Shown here piece by piece: positions 11,384-22,235 of a stretch of 64,000 nucleotides of DNA. A program made the position numbers and the translations under genes. Source of the stretch: Tetrapyrgos nigripes (lineage: Eukaryota > Basidiomycota > Agaricomycetes > Agaricales > Campanellaceae); assembly GCA_013368315.1 (NCBI GenBank), contig JAACJM010000196.1:62001-126000 (forward strand), given 5' to 3'. The first letter of the stretch is position 1; each line of letters begins with the position of its first letter. The notes beneath the pieces were generated by a model. That model searched no databases, had not been told where the DNA came from, and saw only the letters and a program-made list of their open reading frames with translations.

Positions 11384-12386
11384 ATGTCCAAGATCCAGCA
11401 GCCATCGAATCAGATTAAGTAATTACTCCAGTACTTCTCGAGAACCAGACGCTAATCTTACAAGTCATCTAGGCTAACTAACGTCTCGGTAGTCCGTCTC
11501 AAGAAGGGCGGCAAGCGCTTTGAGGTATGCCACTCTATCCTTTAGTGCATCTTGGTTCTTATTCTGTTATTAGGTAGCTTGCTACAAGAACAAAGTCCAA
11601 GAATACCGGACTGGAGTGTAAGTTAGATTTCGATATGGTCGACAGCATCTAAACAGATCCCTAGAGAGACAAACCTAGACGATGTCCTCCAAATCAGCAA
11701 TGTATTTGTAAACGTATCCAAAGGAGAGGTCGCCAAACACCAAGACCTACAGAAATGCTTCGGTACCACCGATCGGGACGATATCGTCAAAGAAGTGCGT
11801 CAAAACACAATTTACCATCCACTTTATCCCTCATCCACCTTTATTAGATTCTGAAGAAAGGAGAAGTCCAAGTTGGCGAAAAAGAGCGCGAACACGATCT
11901 CACTTCCCTTCGGAAAGAAATCGCCACCCTTGTTGCCGAAAAATGCGTCGACCCAGACACGCAGCATCCATACCCAGTTGGCATCATAGAAAAAGCAATG
12001 GCAGAAGCTGGTTTCAGTGTCCAACAAAATAAAAACGCAAAGAGTCAGGTTTCTCAATGCATCAAGCAACTCCAATCAGATTCCAAGCTGCCTATACAGA
12101 GGGCGAGGATGCGTGTGAGGGTCACTATGCCAAATACAGACGGGAAACGGTTAAGAGAGAAGGTGCTTGAAGGTGCAGAGAAGGTCGAAGATGATGAAAT
12201 GGGGAAGGATGAGTGGGAAGTGGTATGTCGTCCTCCAACTATCCTCAACTATCCCACTGACGACTGGACCAGATCATGCTCATAGACCCTGGTCAATTCC
12301 GCATCATTAACGAACTCTTGCAGAAGGAGTGCCAGGGTCGAGGACGTATCGAAACGATGACTTTTGCTGCAACTGCGACAACATAA
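11384..12386 (+). CDS. SDO1: SBDS-family ribosome maturation protein
   Basis: Works with the GTPase Efl1 to release Tif6/eIF6 from pre-60S subunits in the cytoplasm. The start is ATG 11384 (MSKIQQPSNQIK) and the coding sequence is split into about six exons. The N-terminal FYSH domain shows LTNVSVVRLKKGGKRFEVAC, then YKNKV, LDDVLQISNVFVNVSKGE and FGTTDRDDIVKEIL. The middle three-helix domain has CVDPDTQHPYPVGIIEKAM. The C-terminal ferredoxin-like domain includes RARMRVRVTMP and ends with MLIDPGQFRIINELLQKE. The stop is TAA 12384-12386. The length (about 250 residues) and motif order fit the family. It is convergent with ALG1, with only 93 bp between stops. Confidence 0.93.
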
Positions 12387-12479
12387 ACTGAGCATCACAA
12401 GATCGACATCTAGACCAGCCTGTATATGTAGTTTGCCCTGTATTCCTGTATAACTTACTGCCTTGGATTACATAGAAAT

Positions 12480-14550
12480 TTATGTTCTGACGCCTCCCGC
12501 AATCAACGGCTTCATCTTGAGGTTCCAGTTCTCTCCCCATGAAGACCACTTCCATTCCTCGGTATCTGGAAGAGCGGTAGCTTGTCCGTCTATAGGATGG
12601 CGAGTAGCTTGCTCCAGCGATGCGCGCAGTGAAGCTAGCAGCGGAGCATCCGGGAAAGACACTAGCAAGAACTAGAAACCATCAAGTCAGCCCAGACTTC
12701 TGCGGCTTGCCTCCTCCCGAAACTCACCTCCAGCTGCTTGGCCAACTCGGCAGAATCATTAAATACCAGTCCATTTTTGCCATGTACAACAAGCTCTGGC
12801 AAACTACTTTGCGTGAGCGCAAGAAACTAACCAATGATAGTCGCGTCCATACCATTTGAAATTTAAAGCACAAACAGGCAGCCCGCACCCAAACATATCC
12901 ACCACCTTCATCGGAAGATCCAAAGCTGAGGAACTCGAGTGCAGACACACCCCAAATTCAGCCGAACCTCCAAGTTCGTCGTAAAGTCAGTACACCGACT
13001 GCCACACATCAAACCGAAAACCGACATACCCAAGAAAAGAGGGTACTTCTCGGCCTCCAGCCACACACTGATACACCTCACCCATTTCCATTTCTTCTGC
13101 AGTTTACTCACTTGAGTCATATACATGTCCCTCTGAGGTCCTTTTCCCGTCACTGCCATCAACAACTTGGGTAACTTTGCTTTCCCCGTCCCATCGCCCG
13201 CGCTACTATTCACAGCATTGGCCCGTTCTTCGTATATCTTCAACGCATCCAAGAGAATACCAAAATCCTCATCCGGTGTCCAAGACGTACTGGAAACCAC
13301 CAGCGCAGGTCTATCTGCCCTGAGCGTAGGAGGATTGACTTCTGTATATGTTTGCGACGTCAAAGGGAGAGGTGGTGCGAGCGGTGGATTCGCAGACGTC
13401 GGATGACTAGATTCAGAGTCAGTAGGTTTAGAGATATCGGTGAAGGGCGTAGAGTAAGGCGGCTTTGCTTCTGGGAGAAAGTCGGCGAGAGAAGGTTGTA
13501 GAATGGCAGAAATGGGGGTTTTCGTATTGCTGAATAGCTGTGTGGGTGGCATTAGTTGGTGCGTTGGACATTTAGTAGATAGTCTTACATCATGTATTTC
13601 TTGAGGAGAAGAATGGTGAAAATGCTTCGGAGGACGGTCGTGTAAGACTATTTTTTGGCCTCTGTTAAAATGTAGAAAATGAGTATGATCACGACGACAA
13701 GCACAATGCAAACCTACTGCAGGTTCCATTCTTTTACCAGATAATCTTTCATTGCTTCCGTGACAAATAGATGAGCATAGGCGCTTTGACCGAACGTTGC
13801 TTCAAACCTATTAGATCATGGTCAGCACTTTAGACCGGTTAAATGATTAAAGCCCCTACCATTTCGCTATCTTCACAAACAAGTGCTCGTTACCCAATCT
13901 CAGAGCAAGGATACTATATCCCAAGTTATGCCAATCTATAATCACTTTACACCCTCTGATTCGTCCCACGAGAGCTACCAGCGCAAGAGTCGGGATACTG
14001 GGTGGATTCTGTTGTAAGTCTTCATTATGAAGATGTGCCAACTAGAAGTTGCAGGATACATACGAACCTGTACCACAAGATACTCTGGAGGCTCCGGAAT
14101 GCGAATCAACAGTTCGTTGAGAATGGAGACGATTTGATGTGCTATCTTGAATGGAGCAGTCACTATGAAAGGTAAAGATTTGAGGAAGATAGGTGGTTCC
14201 GGCAGGTAACAGAGCTGGATTTTAGGAAGGGTTTCGAGTGAGGGTATTGGTTTGGAACCTGGATGTAAAGAAAAATCAGAAATAGATAACATGGGTTTTT
14301 CAGTATTACCTCCATAGCCTACGAGATAAGTCATGAATCCATTTTCTGCGAAGCTTTCTGCGTGATACATCATTCTAGGACTGCGCCCAATATCTCCTAG
14401 AACTAATACAGCGACTGTACGCAACGCGTGCTCATTGCGAGGCCTGAAGAGTCTGAAGAACACGATTGCTTTCCATGTGAGAAATAAGAGAGCTAGCCCA
14501 GAGAATAAATAAACAACGTTCCACTCGCTGTTCGTCGTTGTCGTCGACAT
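12480..14550 (-). CDS. ALG1: chitobiosyldiphosphodolichol beta-mannosyltransferase
   Basis: Adds the first mannose from GDP-mannose to GlcNAc2-PP-dolichol on the cytosolic face of the ER (GT33), an essential step of N-glycosylation. The start is ATG 14548-14550 ([10 protein letters not shown]), followed by one membrane anchor ([19 protein letters not shown]). Conserved blocks follow: [36 protein letters not shown], a FEATFG segment, KIVLHDRPP, and a C-terminal donor-binding half with [49 protein letters not shown] and [11 protein letters not shown]. The stop is TAA at 12480-12482. Six or more short introns. It shares a 97-bp divergent promoter with NFU1. Confidence 0.93.
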
Positions 14551-14647
14551 CGATGAAGCTATGTGTATGACGAAGTCTATTTCCAATTCACATGCAGAAA
14601 ATTGCCGAGGTCTGAGTAATCCGCTGAAGTGTCTTGCTCCAACTGTC
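14551..14647. promoter_or_regulatory. 97-bp divergent promoter, ALG1 / NFU1
   Basis: Only 97 bp separate the two divergent ATG codons, so 5' UTRs must be very short or overlap. No TATA box is seen. Confidence 0.5.
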
Positions 14648-15723
14648 ATGTCCGCCTCTACTCCTCTACGGAACTTGCTCAAAAACTCTTTGAAAACATC
14701 TCATAGACAACCAATAGCGTCTGTATCCCGACAACATTCTCGAGCAATTTCGTCAACGTCGAAGCGTCGAGCAATCCCTAACCAACGTCTTACTTTCGCC
14801 ACCGTAGCCTCTTCGTCGACAGTACAACCCCGGCATGCAGTCCAACGCCCTTCACGGAATAGTCCTCCTCTCAGTCAGTTATCCCGAACATTTTCAAAGT
14901 GCCGCGCGCTCTGACATGTGCATTCACCTTAGCTCGATCCATGTTTATCCAAACTGAGTCAACACCAAACGATGATTCTCTAAAGTTTATTCCCGGAATC
15001 TCAGTTATGGGAGAGGGTACCGCTGAATTCCTTGATACCCGTGCTGCCCTGGCATCACCTCTAGCTATCCGACTTATGGGTGTCGAAGGCGTCAAGGGTA
15101 TTTTCTACGGCCCAGATTTCGTCACCGTGTCAAAAGACTCGGAACATCCGTGGGCTGTCTTAAAGCCAGAAATATACTCCATTCTCATGGAACATTTTTC
15201 AACTGGACAGCCGCTGTTCCGGAGTCAAGAAGAGAGAGAGAACGCCGGGCCTCAGGACACTAAAATTCTGGACACAGATTCCGAGACTGTAGCCATGATT
15301 AAGGAACTGTTGGAGACACGGGTGCGACCGGCTATCATGGAGGATGGTGGGGATATTGAATTTCGAGGGTTCGAAGAAGAGGGTTCCGGAATGGTTAAGA
15401 TTAAACTCAAGGGAAGCTGTAGAGGGTGTGATTCGAGCACGGTTACGTTGAAGAGTGGGATAGAGAGGATGCTGATGCATTACATTCCAGAAGTAAAGGG
15501 CGTGGAACAGGTGGGTTTTCTTCCATCTCCCTTTAACTGACTGAAGTTGACATGCGTAACAGGTATTGGATCAGGAGGAGGAAGTCGCATTGAACGAGTT
15601 CCAGAAATTGGAGGAAAAACTACACAAGGGCAATAAGGACGAACCGTAAGTGTCAGTCTGAAGCTTTCAAACATCGAGTACTGACCCAGTTTGGACAGTA
15701 TGGCCCAGTACATGTCCTTATAG
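14648..15723 (+). CDS. NFU1: mitochondrial Fe-S scaffold/carrier Nfu1
   Basis: Delivers [4Fe-4S] clusters to mitochondrial targets such as lipoyl synthase and respiratory complexes. Exon 1 (14648-14873) encodes a Ser/Arg-rich, acid-poor presequence typical of mitochondrial import. A 59-nt intron (14874-14932, gtcagt..ttag) joins it to the N-terminal Nfu domain (MFIQTESTPNDDSLKFIPG, AIRLMGVEGVKGIFYGPDFV). The C-terminal NifU-like domain has RPAIMEDGGDIEFRGF and the cluster-binding CRGCDSS (CxxC), then GIERMLMHYIPEV. After an intron the protein ends either at TAA 15647-15649 or, if a 44-nt gtaagt..cccag intron is removed, at TAG 15721-15723; I prefer the latter. Confidence 0.93.
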
Positions 15724-15922
15724 ATTTGAAATTCCCTCATGAGTCATCATACACGGTTATAAGTACTGTACATTCATCCCGGTAGGACCGACACGGTAAT
15801 CTAGAAGGCTGTAGCAGTAGCTACATAGATCAAAACTCTGTAAAACCGTTTTAATAGCATCTAGTATAAGTAGACAGGTACACGTCGCGTCGTGTGAATG
15901 CAAACCTCTTTCTACCCTCTTT

Positions 15923-17053
15923 ATGTCGGAATCACGCAGGACTTTCGTGCTCGCCTCCCGAGGATCTCAGCTAGCACAAATCCAGACCAACATCGCTCTC
16001 GACAGTTTTCAAGCACTTTATTCCAATGATTCCGAGTCCGCTCCAAAATTCTCTACATCGTTCATGTCCACTGCTGGTGATAAAAATCAGTCTCAAGCTC
16101 TCTTTCTTCTTGGAGGAAAGGCATTGTGGACAAAAGAGCTAGAGGTAGCATTGCTGGACAAGAGTGTCGACATGCTTGTCCATTCCTTCAAGGACGTTCC
16201 TACTACTTTACCTGATGGGTGTATGATTGCAGGGATTATGGAAAGAGAAGATCCGGTTGATAGCTTAGTTGTTAAGAAGGGAAAAGAGAATGAGTGGAAG
16301 ACGCTGGACGATCTGCCAGAGGGAAGTGTAATTGGGACGAGTAGTGTGCGCAGGGTCGCTCAGCTGAAGCGAAAATATCCAGGACTGAAATTCATCGACG
16401 TCGTAAGTCTAACTTTTCGATCATATTTTCAGAATTACTGAAGATCGAATCTCTGCAGCGAGGCAATTTGTATGTTCATTCCATCCTTCGTATCTCAAAC
16501 TATCTTAAAACGACAATCTAGAAATACTCGATTGGCTAAACTCGACGACCCCGACGGTCCTTATGCTGCAATCATCCTTGCTAAATCTGGGATGGTTCGT
16601 CTAGGCAAGGGTGACCGTCTTACGTCCGACTTGGGACCACCTACTCTATACCACGCCGTATCCCAGGGTGCTTTGGCAATTGAGATTCGCAATGACGACA
16701 AGGAGGCACTGGAACTCTGCAAACGAATAACACACCAAGATACTGCGATTAAATGCGTTGCTGAACGTGCTTGTCTGAGGGTACTTGAGGGAGGATGCAG
16801 TGTGCCTGTCGGTGTCGCCACTGCATTGAGAGGTGACGTTCTCAGTATTACAGGATGTGTGACATCTTTGGACGGTAGCCGGCATGTCGAGCACACGCTT
16901 GAGGAAGCAGTGAATGGTGTAGGGGCGGCGGAGGATATGGGAGCCAGGTTGGCGCGAAAATTGATTGAGACTGGTGCAAAGGAAATTCTCGAAGAGATCA
17001 ATCGTGATAGGGAGCGTAGAGCAGCCGAAGCTGAGGCGAAAGAGAAAGTATAG
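15923..17053 (+). CDS. HEM3: porphobilinogen deaminase, copy 1
   Basis: Hydroxymethylbilane synthase: polymerises four porphobilinogens to preuroporphyrinogen in cytosolic heme synthesis. Exon 1 runs 15923-16402, exon 2 is an 11-nt microexon (16459-16469), exon 3 starts at 16522 and ends with TAG 17051-17053; about 350 residues. Family motifs are all present: LASRGSQLAQIQT, LVHSFKDVPTTLP, IGTSSVRRVAQLKRKYP, RGNLNTRLAKLDDPDGPYAA, VSQGALAIEIR, and the dipyrromethane-cofactor cysteine in GGCSVPVG. This looks like the canonical gene. A second, highly similar copy follows in the same orientation after 415 bp. No mitochondrial presequence is seen, as expected. Confidence 0.95.
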
Positions 17054-17468
17054 ACACGAAAGTTTTGTAAACTAGATGTACAAGAGTATGTAGATGTATT
17101 GAGTGAAAAATTACACACTGTAAATGACGAGGGAATGCGTTACTCGTCAGCGGCCTCACTCGGATCATAACTTGTCGGGAAGTGTCACTTTTCGTATTCC
17201 TATGCTCCACAAATGACAGTCTATTCTAATGCTGCAAATATCTCAACCAGTTCTATCCACATTGCATCTGGATTCTAACTGGATTTTGATGATTATATAT
17301 ATTGCATCAGACATGGTCTGTTATAATGTTCAGAATGTGATTATATGACGTACTTTTTGTATTGGAAGTTCTCCGACGGTAGCTGCCAGTGGACGGAACA
17401 GTGAATCTTGCAGTTGATAGACGGATAGAGCTATATATCGGCAAAATAACCCTCTTTCTGCATCCTCC
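17054..17468. other. spacer between HEM3 copies
   Basis: The 415-bp interval holds the 3' UTR of copy 1 and the promoter of copy 2. I see no remnant gene. A tatatat tract occurs near 17295 and cagacggatagagctatatat lies close to the copy 2 start. Confidence 0.5.
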
Positions 17469-18605
17469 ATGTTAGAATCCCCCCGGACTTTCGTTCTCGC
17501 CTCCCGGGCATCTGAGTTAGCACAGACCCAAACCAATTTCACGGTCGCTAGTCTTCAAGCACTTTATTCCAGTGATTCCGAGTCCGCTCCAAAATTCTCT
17601 ACATCGTTCATCTCAACGGCTGGAGATAAAAATCGATCTCAAGCCCTTTTTCTTCTGGGCGGAAAGGCATTGTGGACAAAAGAGCTAGAGGTAGCATTGT
17701 TGGACAAGAGTGTTGATATGCTCGTCCATTGCTTCAAGGACGTTCCTACAACTTTACCCGAAGGGTGTATGATTGCAGGGATTATGGAAAGAGAAGATTC
17801 GGTTGATAGTTTGGTAGTGAAGAAGGGAAAAGAGAATGAGTGGAAGACACTGGACGACCTACCAGAGGGAAGTGTGATTGGGACGAGTAGTGTGCGCAGG
17901 ATCGCTCAGCTGAAGCGAAAATATCCAGGACTGAAATTTATGGACGTCGTGAGTCTTTTTCGACCGCGTCTCTCAGAAAATTTATTGAACGTCGATCTCT
18001 GCAGCGAGGCAATATGTATGCATCTTCACTCCATCTTCAAACTGCAGAAACTCACAAAACTCTAACCTAGAGATACTCGATTAGCCAAACTCGACGACCC
18101 TGACAGTCCTTATGCTGCAATCATCCTGGCCAAAGCTGGGATGATTCGTCTAGGGAAGGGTGACCGGCTTACCTCTGATTTGGGACCGCCTACCCTATAC
18201 TACGCCGTATCACAAGGTGCTCTAGCGATTGAGATTCGAAATGACGACAAAGAGGCCCTGGAGCTTTGCAAACGATTAACACACCGAGAAACCGCGCTTA
18301 GATGTCTGGCCGAACGTGCCTGTCTGAGGGTACTAGAAGGAGGATGCAGCGTCCCTGTCGGCGTCGCCACGACATTGAAAGGTGACGTTCTTAATATGAC
18401 GGGATGTGTAACATCTTTGGACGGTAGCCAGCACGTCGAACATACACTCGAGGAAAGAGTGGACAGCATAGAGGCGGCGGAGGATATGGGAGTAAGGCTG
18501 GCGAGAAAGTTGGTTGCGACTGGTGCAAAGGAAATTCTCGAAGAGATCAATCGTGACAGGGAGCATAGAGCAGCCGAAGCTGAGGCAAAAAAGAAGACAG
18601 TGTAA
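17469..18605 (+). CDS. HEM3: porphobilinogen deaminase, tandem copy 2
   Basis: A tandem paralogue of the upstream HEM3 with the same three-exon structure: exon 1 17469-17948, an 11-nt microexon 18005-18015, exon 3 from 18071 to TAA 18603-18605. The frame is intact. The cofactor cysteine (GGCSVPVG), GTSSVRR, the RGN..TRLAKLDD block and SQGAL are kept. Differences sit at functional positions: the VHSxKD loop reads LVHCFKDVP (Ser to Cys), EREDPVD is EREDSVD, and RGNLNTR is RGNIDTR. In the E. coli enzyme the loop serine contacts the cofactor, so activity may be altered. It could be a functional second isozyme, a stress or stage-specific copy, or one drifting to loss; the intact frame argues against an old pseudogene. 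Confidence 0.92.
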
Positions 18606-18941
18606 TTGTGTGGATGTACAGGGAATACGAATAGATGTAGGTGTATCTAACCAGACCACTGCGCAAGTGAAAAACTGCACACCTGCAAGTGTGATGAGGG
18701 AAGACGTTGCTCTGCATTCCCGCGAGCGCCTGCACGTCCCTCTTGTTTGGATGGGAAGACAAGTGACTCTAAAGCAGGAAGACGAATGACATTGAGGAAA
18801 AAAGGTTTGAAAATCCTTCTTATAGTTCACCGCTGTTTATGACTATTTGTCTGCGCCTCTTAACTACAGTACTGCTTGTATTTACTCTGAAATCCTACTC
18901 TACGCTCTACCACCGTCATATCCACCAATTTTTCTTGGTTC
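18606..18941. other. intergenic, nothing recognised
   Basis: The 3' flank of HEM3 copy 2 and the promoter of the E2 gene. No gene, repeat or clear TATA box is seen. Confidence 0.5.
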
Positions 18942-19947
18942 ATGGCTTCCATTTCATCGAGGAGATTGGCAAAGGAATTGGCAGAGATTCATTCAGAAGG
19001 ATGCCCCGTAGGTTCGTGACCTGACTCTTTTAGGTTTCGAGTCATGCCTTCACAACGTTCTAGGCATCAATCTCGTTAAAGCGGACGACTTCACTTGCTG
19101 GTGGTTTACAATTGAAGTTATGGGAGAGTCGCTTTACCAGGTGCCGCCCATCGTTATGCTCTCTTGACACACCTTGATAGCCTCGGTTTCTCTAGGGCGA
19201 CAAGTTCACACTCCAGTTTCGATTTGATCCTCAGTATCCCATTTCTTCGCCTGCTGTACAGTTTGTCGTCACCGAAGGGAGGCAAGCACCTATCCATCCA
19301 GTGCGTTTTGTGTACCTACTGCCCGTTTCTCATTCCTGAGGTCCAGTTTAACAGCACGTATACTCAAATGGGCATGTACGCGCCTATTCTTGTCCGCAAC
19401 CCGTACCTTCAACGAACTGAGCCTGTCCATCATCTCGGTCTCTCCTAGATATGCGCTTCTATCCTTGGGAATGAATGGTCCCCGGTACTGAGCGTGGTCG
19501 CGGTCTGTGTGACATTACAGAGCATGTTGGCGTCTTGCAAGGTAGGATCCGACGTACCACTAGATTGAACAGGAATCGATATTTACGTTGTTCATGTTTT
19601 CAGGACAAGCAACGGTTAGTGATTTCAGCTCCAGGACGCAAAGTTGGCCATTTTGACGAAATTGTCGGTAAATAGACCGGTCGACAATGATAGATATGTC
19701 CGTCACGCTCCCGATAATCCCAAGAAGGTACATATAAATCTCTATTTCGATTTCCTCCTCGGAGTCTCACATTTCCTTCGACATCACAGACTCAGTTCCA
19801 TTATGACGGTACGTTTCATCCTTCTTAGACACTTTCGACCTTGGTGTGTAAAAATCCATTCATTCAATCTATGCATCCTTCTAGATGACACGTACGTTCC
19901 TGTTCCTTTTCCTTCTGTATTTTTCTGAAGACTTGTACAGGGTGTGA
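18942..19947 (+). CDS. UBE2W-type ubiquitin-conjugating enzyme E2
   Basis: No long open frame exists because the gene is cut into about eight short exons, but they join into an E2 of about 151 residues, the length of human UBE2W. The start is ATG 18942 (MASISSRRLAKELAEI). Then come FTCWWFTIEVMGESLYQ, FTLQFRFDPQYPISSPAVQF, APIHPHVYSNGHICASIL, GNEWSPVLSV, LQSMLASCK, and the tail NDRYVRHAPDNPKK plus FHYDDDTV, stop TGA 19945-19947. The catalytic Cys is in HIC. The usual E2 HPN motif is HPH, and the tail pattern (YVR..NPKK..DDT) matches UBE2W, which ubiquitylates protein N-termini. Every junction is gt..ag, including introns at gtacgcgcc..cctag and gtacgt..tacag. The fission yeast relative is Ubc16. 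Confidence 0.88.
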
Positions 19948-20200
19948 ATAGGCCCGCATAGGCTTGGGAACGAGGGCGTAGTGCTTACCGAGGGCTTATT
20001 ATGAGGCTGTATAATTATGATTGTGATCAAGGCATGTACAAGGCAGTGACTGAAGCATATATATTCCGGTTTGGTACTGTACAAGTGGATGGAATGCTAA
20101 GTAGATACATCAACAATATAGGACAGTTCACCAAGAAGTGCGGTGAACGGCGAACCCAAGAACCCTAACTAAATAAATAGTCATGACAAGCTTTCCCAGC

Positions 20201-21633
20201 TCATGCACCTGAGCAGCAGCTTCTGGTGGGAGCGGGAGGATGGGGGGCAGCGGAAATAAGGGAAGGGTTTGGTACGACTGTCCCCTTCTCTGGCTCGTCC
20301 TTGTGTGAATGCTCGGAACAACAGCCATCGCATGAGGTCCCACATCCACAAATTCCATCAGGACATCCGCACCGACCACCGCAGCATTCCAGTTTGGGGA
20401 TTTCGATCAAACCAAAAGGCACCCCACGTTCCTTCTTTTCAATCGCCGTCATAGGATAGACAATTACGTTCATGGGATCCAAGTCGGCTCCTATACCCAT
20501 TTTGCGGTTAGGAGGAGGAGCAGGTAAAGCTGCAGCTCGAGCAAAGAAGCGATCAATAATACTGGAAGTTGACGAGGATTCGTGTCCTGGAAGGGCAATC
20601 CCATACGAGTGATCAACACAGGTCCCGCATGCAGTGCCACAATCGGGGCGCTCATGGTCGGCGTGTTCGAGGCCCCGATGTTCCAGACATCCAGGACAGT
20701 TACAATCAACTCCACAAGTGCAACCAGATCCTGCTAGAGACTCGATTTCTTTTATAGGGGGCATGACAGAGAAATTAGGAACTTCGGTCGTGGGCGAAAG
20801 AGCGTCGGAAAAGAGGAAAGGGGGTAGTTCCGGGGGACGAGAGACATGGACATGCTTCGGACGCTGATGAGCTTTCTCGTGAGATACAGAGGCTCTCCCA
20901 TGCCAAGCTGAGTCGGGGTCGGAAGGTTGCTGAGCACTACAACAAAGTTCTGCAACGTGTGCGAGGGTCGCAAGACCTTCAGATGAGCTGTTTGACGAAG
21001 AAGTTGCGACAGTCTCGGATTTGTGACATGAGCATTCCCATACACAGGGGCAGCTGCAAGGGTTCAGAAGAGAATCGACTAGCAATGATACTATCAGACG
21101 ATGGGGACAAGTAACGACTTGGAATAGTCACCTCGTTGACGAGTACTTGGTGGAGTAATGCCATTGGAGGCAGAGGCCTTGAAGGCGTCCTTCAAACCGT
21201 TAGGAAGTGCAGGTGCAATAGGTATGAATCTTGGAGCTGAAAACAAGTCAGACATCCTGAAACTCGCGAACAAGGAGTATGCAAACCTTTTCCACCAGAT
21301 GCTACAGGTCTTCTCTCAGGTTGAGACGAAGTTCCTGGTTCCGAGGCGCTGCAGTTGCACTTGGAATGTACTCGTCTGGATTTGCGTAATTGGCGACATC
21401 TGTCGCACTGAGATACCGGTCTACCCTTCTTCTTAATCTCGTAAAGAGGCCTATCGGTATGGTGGCACCCAGAAGAGCGGTGACCTTTAATGCAAGACTC
21501 GCTACTTTCGGTTGAGTGACGGAATGTTTCATTAGTTCAGAGAACGAACCAGGCGAACTTCTTGGTATTCACGAAAACCTGCAAGGGATTCAGGACGAGC
21601 GTCGTTACGGAGCAGATGGATGGTCCTCACCAT
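20201..21633 (-). CDS. copper-fist transcription factor
   Basis: A copper-sensing DNA-binding regulator related to Ace1/Mac1/Cuf1. Exon 1 is only the ATG (21631-21633); the next exons encode VFVNTKKFAC and ESCIKGHRSSGCHHTDRPLY, then EIKKKGRPVSQCDRCRQLRK and VHSKCNCS. Together these form the complete copper fist: the zinc site and the minor-groove RGHR/KGRP elements (here KGHR and KGRP). Further Cys clusters follow: NPCSCPCVWECSCHK, SGCTCGVDCNCPGC, and near the C-terminus GRCGCPDGICGCGTSCDGCC, of the CxC type that bind Cu(I) clusters. The end is RSCCSGA, stop TGA 20201-20203. Four introns. Whether it activates copper uptake or detoxification cannot be decided from sequence. No obvious copper-response element is seen in its own 5' region. 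Confidence 0.9.
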
Positions 21634-22235
21634 TTGCAGGGAAGAAGTGGGAATGCGGTAGAGCGGCCACGGTGATGGGACCTGGAAAGGTCTAATAATT
21701 TATGAACTCAGACGAAGTCTTTTTTCCCAGGCTAGCTTCCATCTTGGCCAAATCAAGTTTAATCAGCTTGGCCTATAGTAAAATCCCACAAGCCGCACCA
21801 CTGATAGTCCACCTGAGCATTATCAAACTTGGATTTCTACTTTCACCACGAAATAGTACTTCTCGAACCTTCGGAGTCCCAGGAAATTACGACCTGTCAC
21901 CTGAGGCCCGCAACAAGGTGCGACACGACACGCGATACGTTGCTCGGTGCACCTGCTAATTGGAGGATAGGCTTGGAGCAATGTCTAGCAGAAAAACCGC
22001 AGAGATTAGGCAAAAATAGAGGAGCTACGAGGCAATAGTGCTATATATAAACGGTTGTAGTAGAGTACAATATGTACACTCCTGATGGTGGCTTCTCCTA
22101 GTGTCTGACCATACCGTAAGTATAGGCGTTCTCATGATGACTACCTAGCTGAGGCAGAACTCCAAATTGTAAAGTACACGGCGGTTGCGTCGGCATTCCT
22201 GTAGAAATTACATCTAATAGCGTGCTAACCTATAG
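21634..22235. other. intergenic, nothing recognised
   Basis: The promoter side of the copper-fist gene and the 3' flank of the coiled-coil gene. Short frames at 21702-22038 have no domain, and no repeat is apparent. Confidence 0.5.

Noticed and set aside
17469..18605. HEM3 copy 2 as a pseudogene
   Set aside because: Frame, splice sites, cofactor Cys and most catalytic residues are intact.
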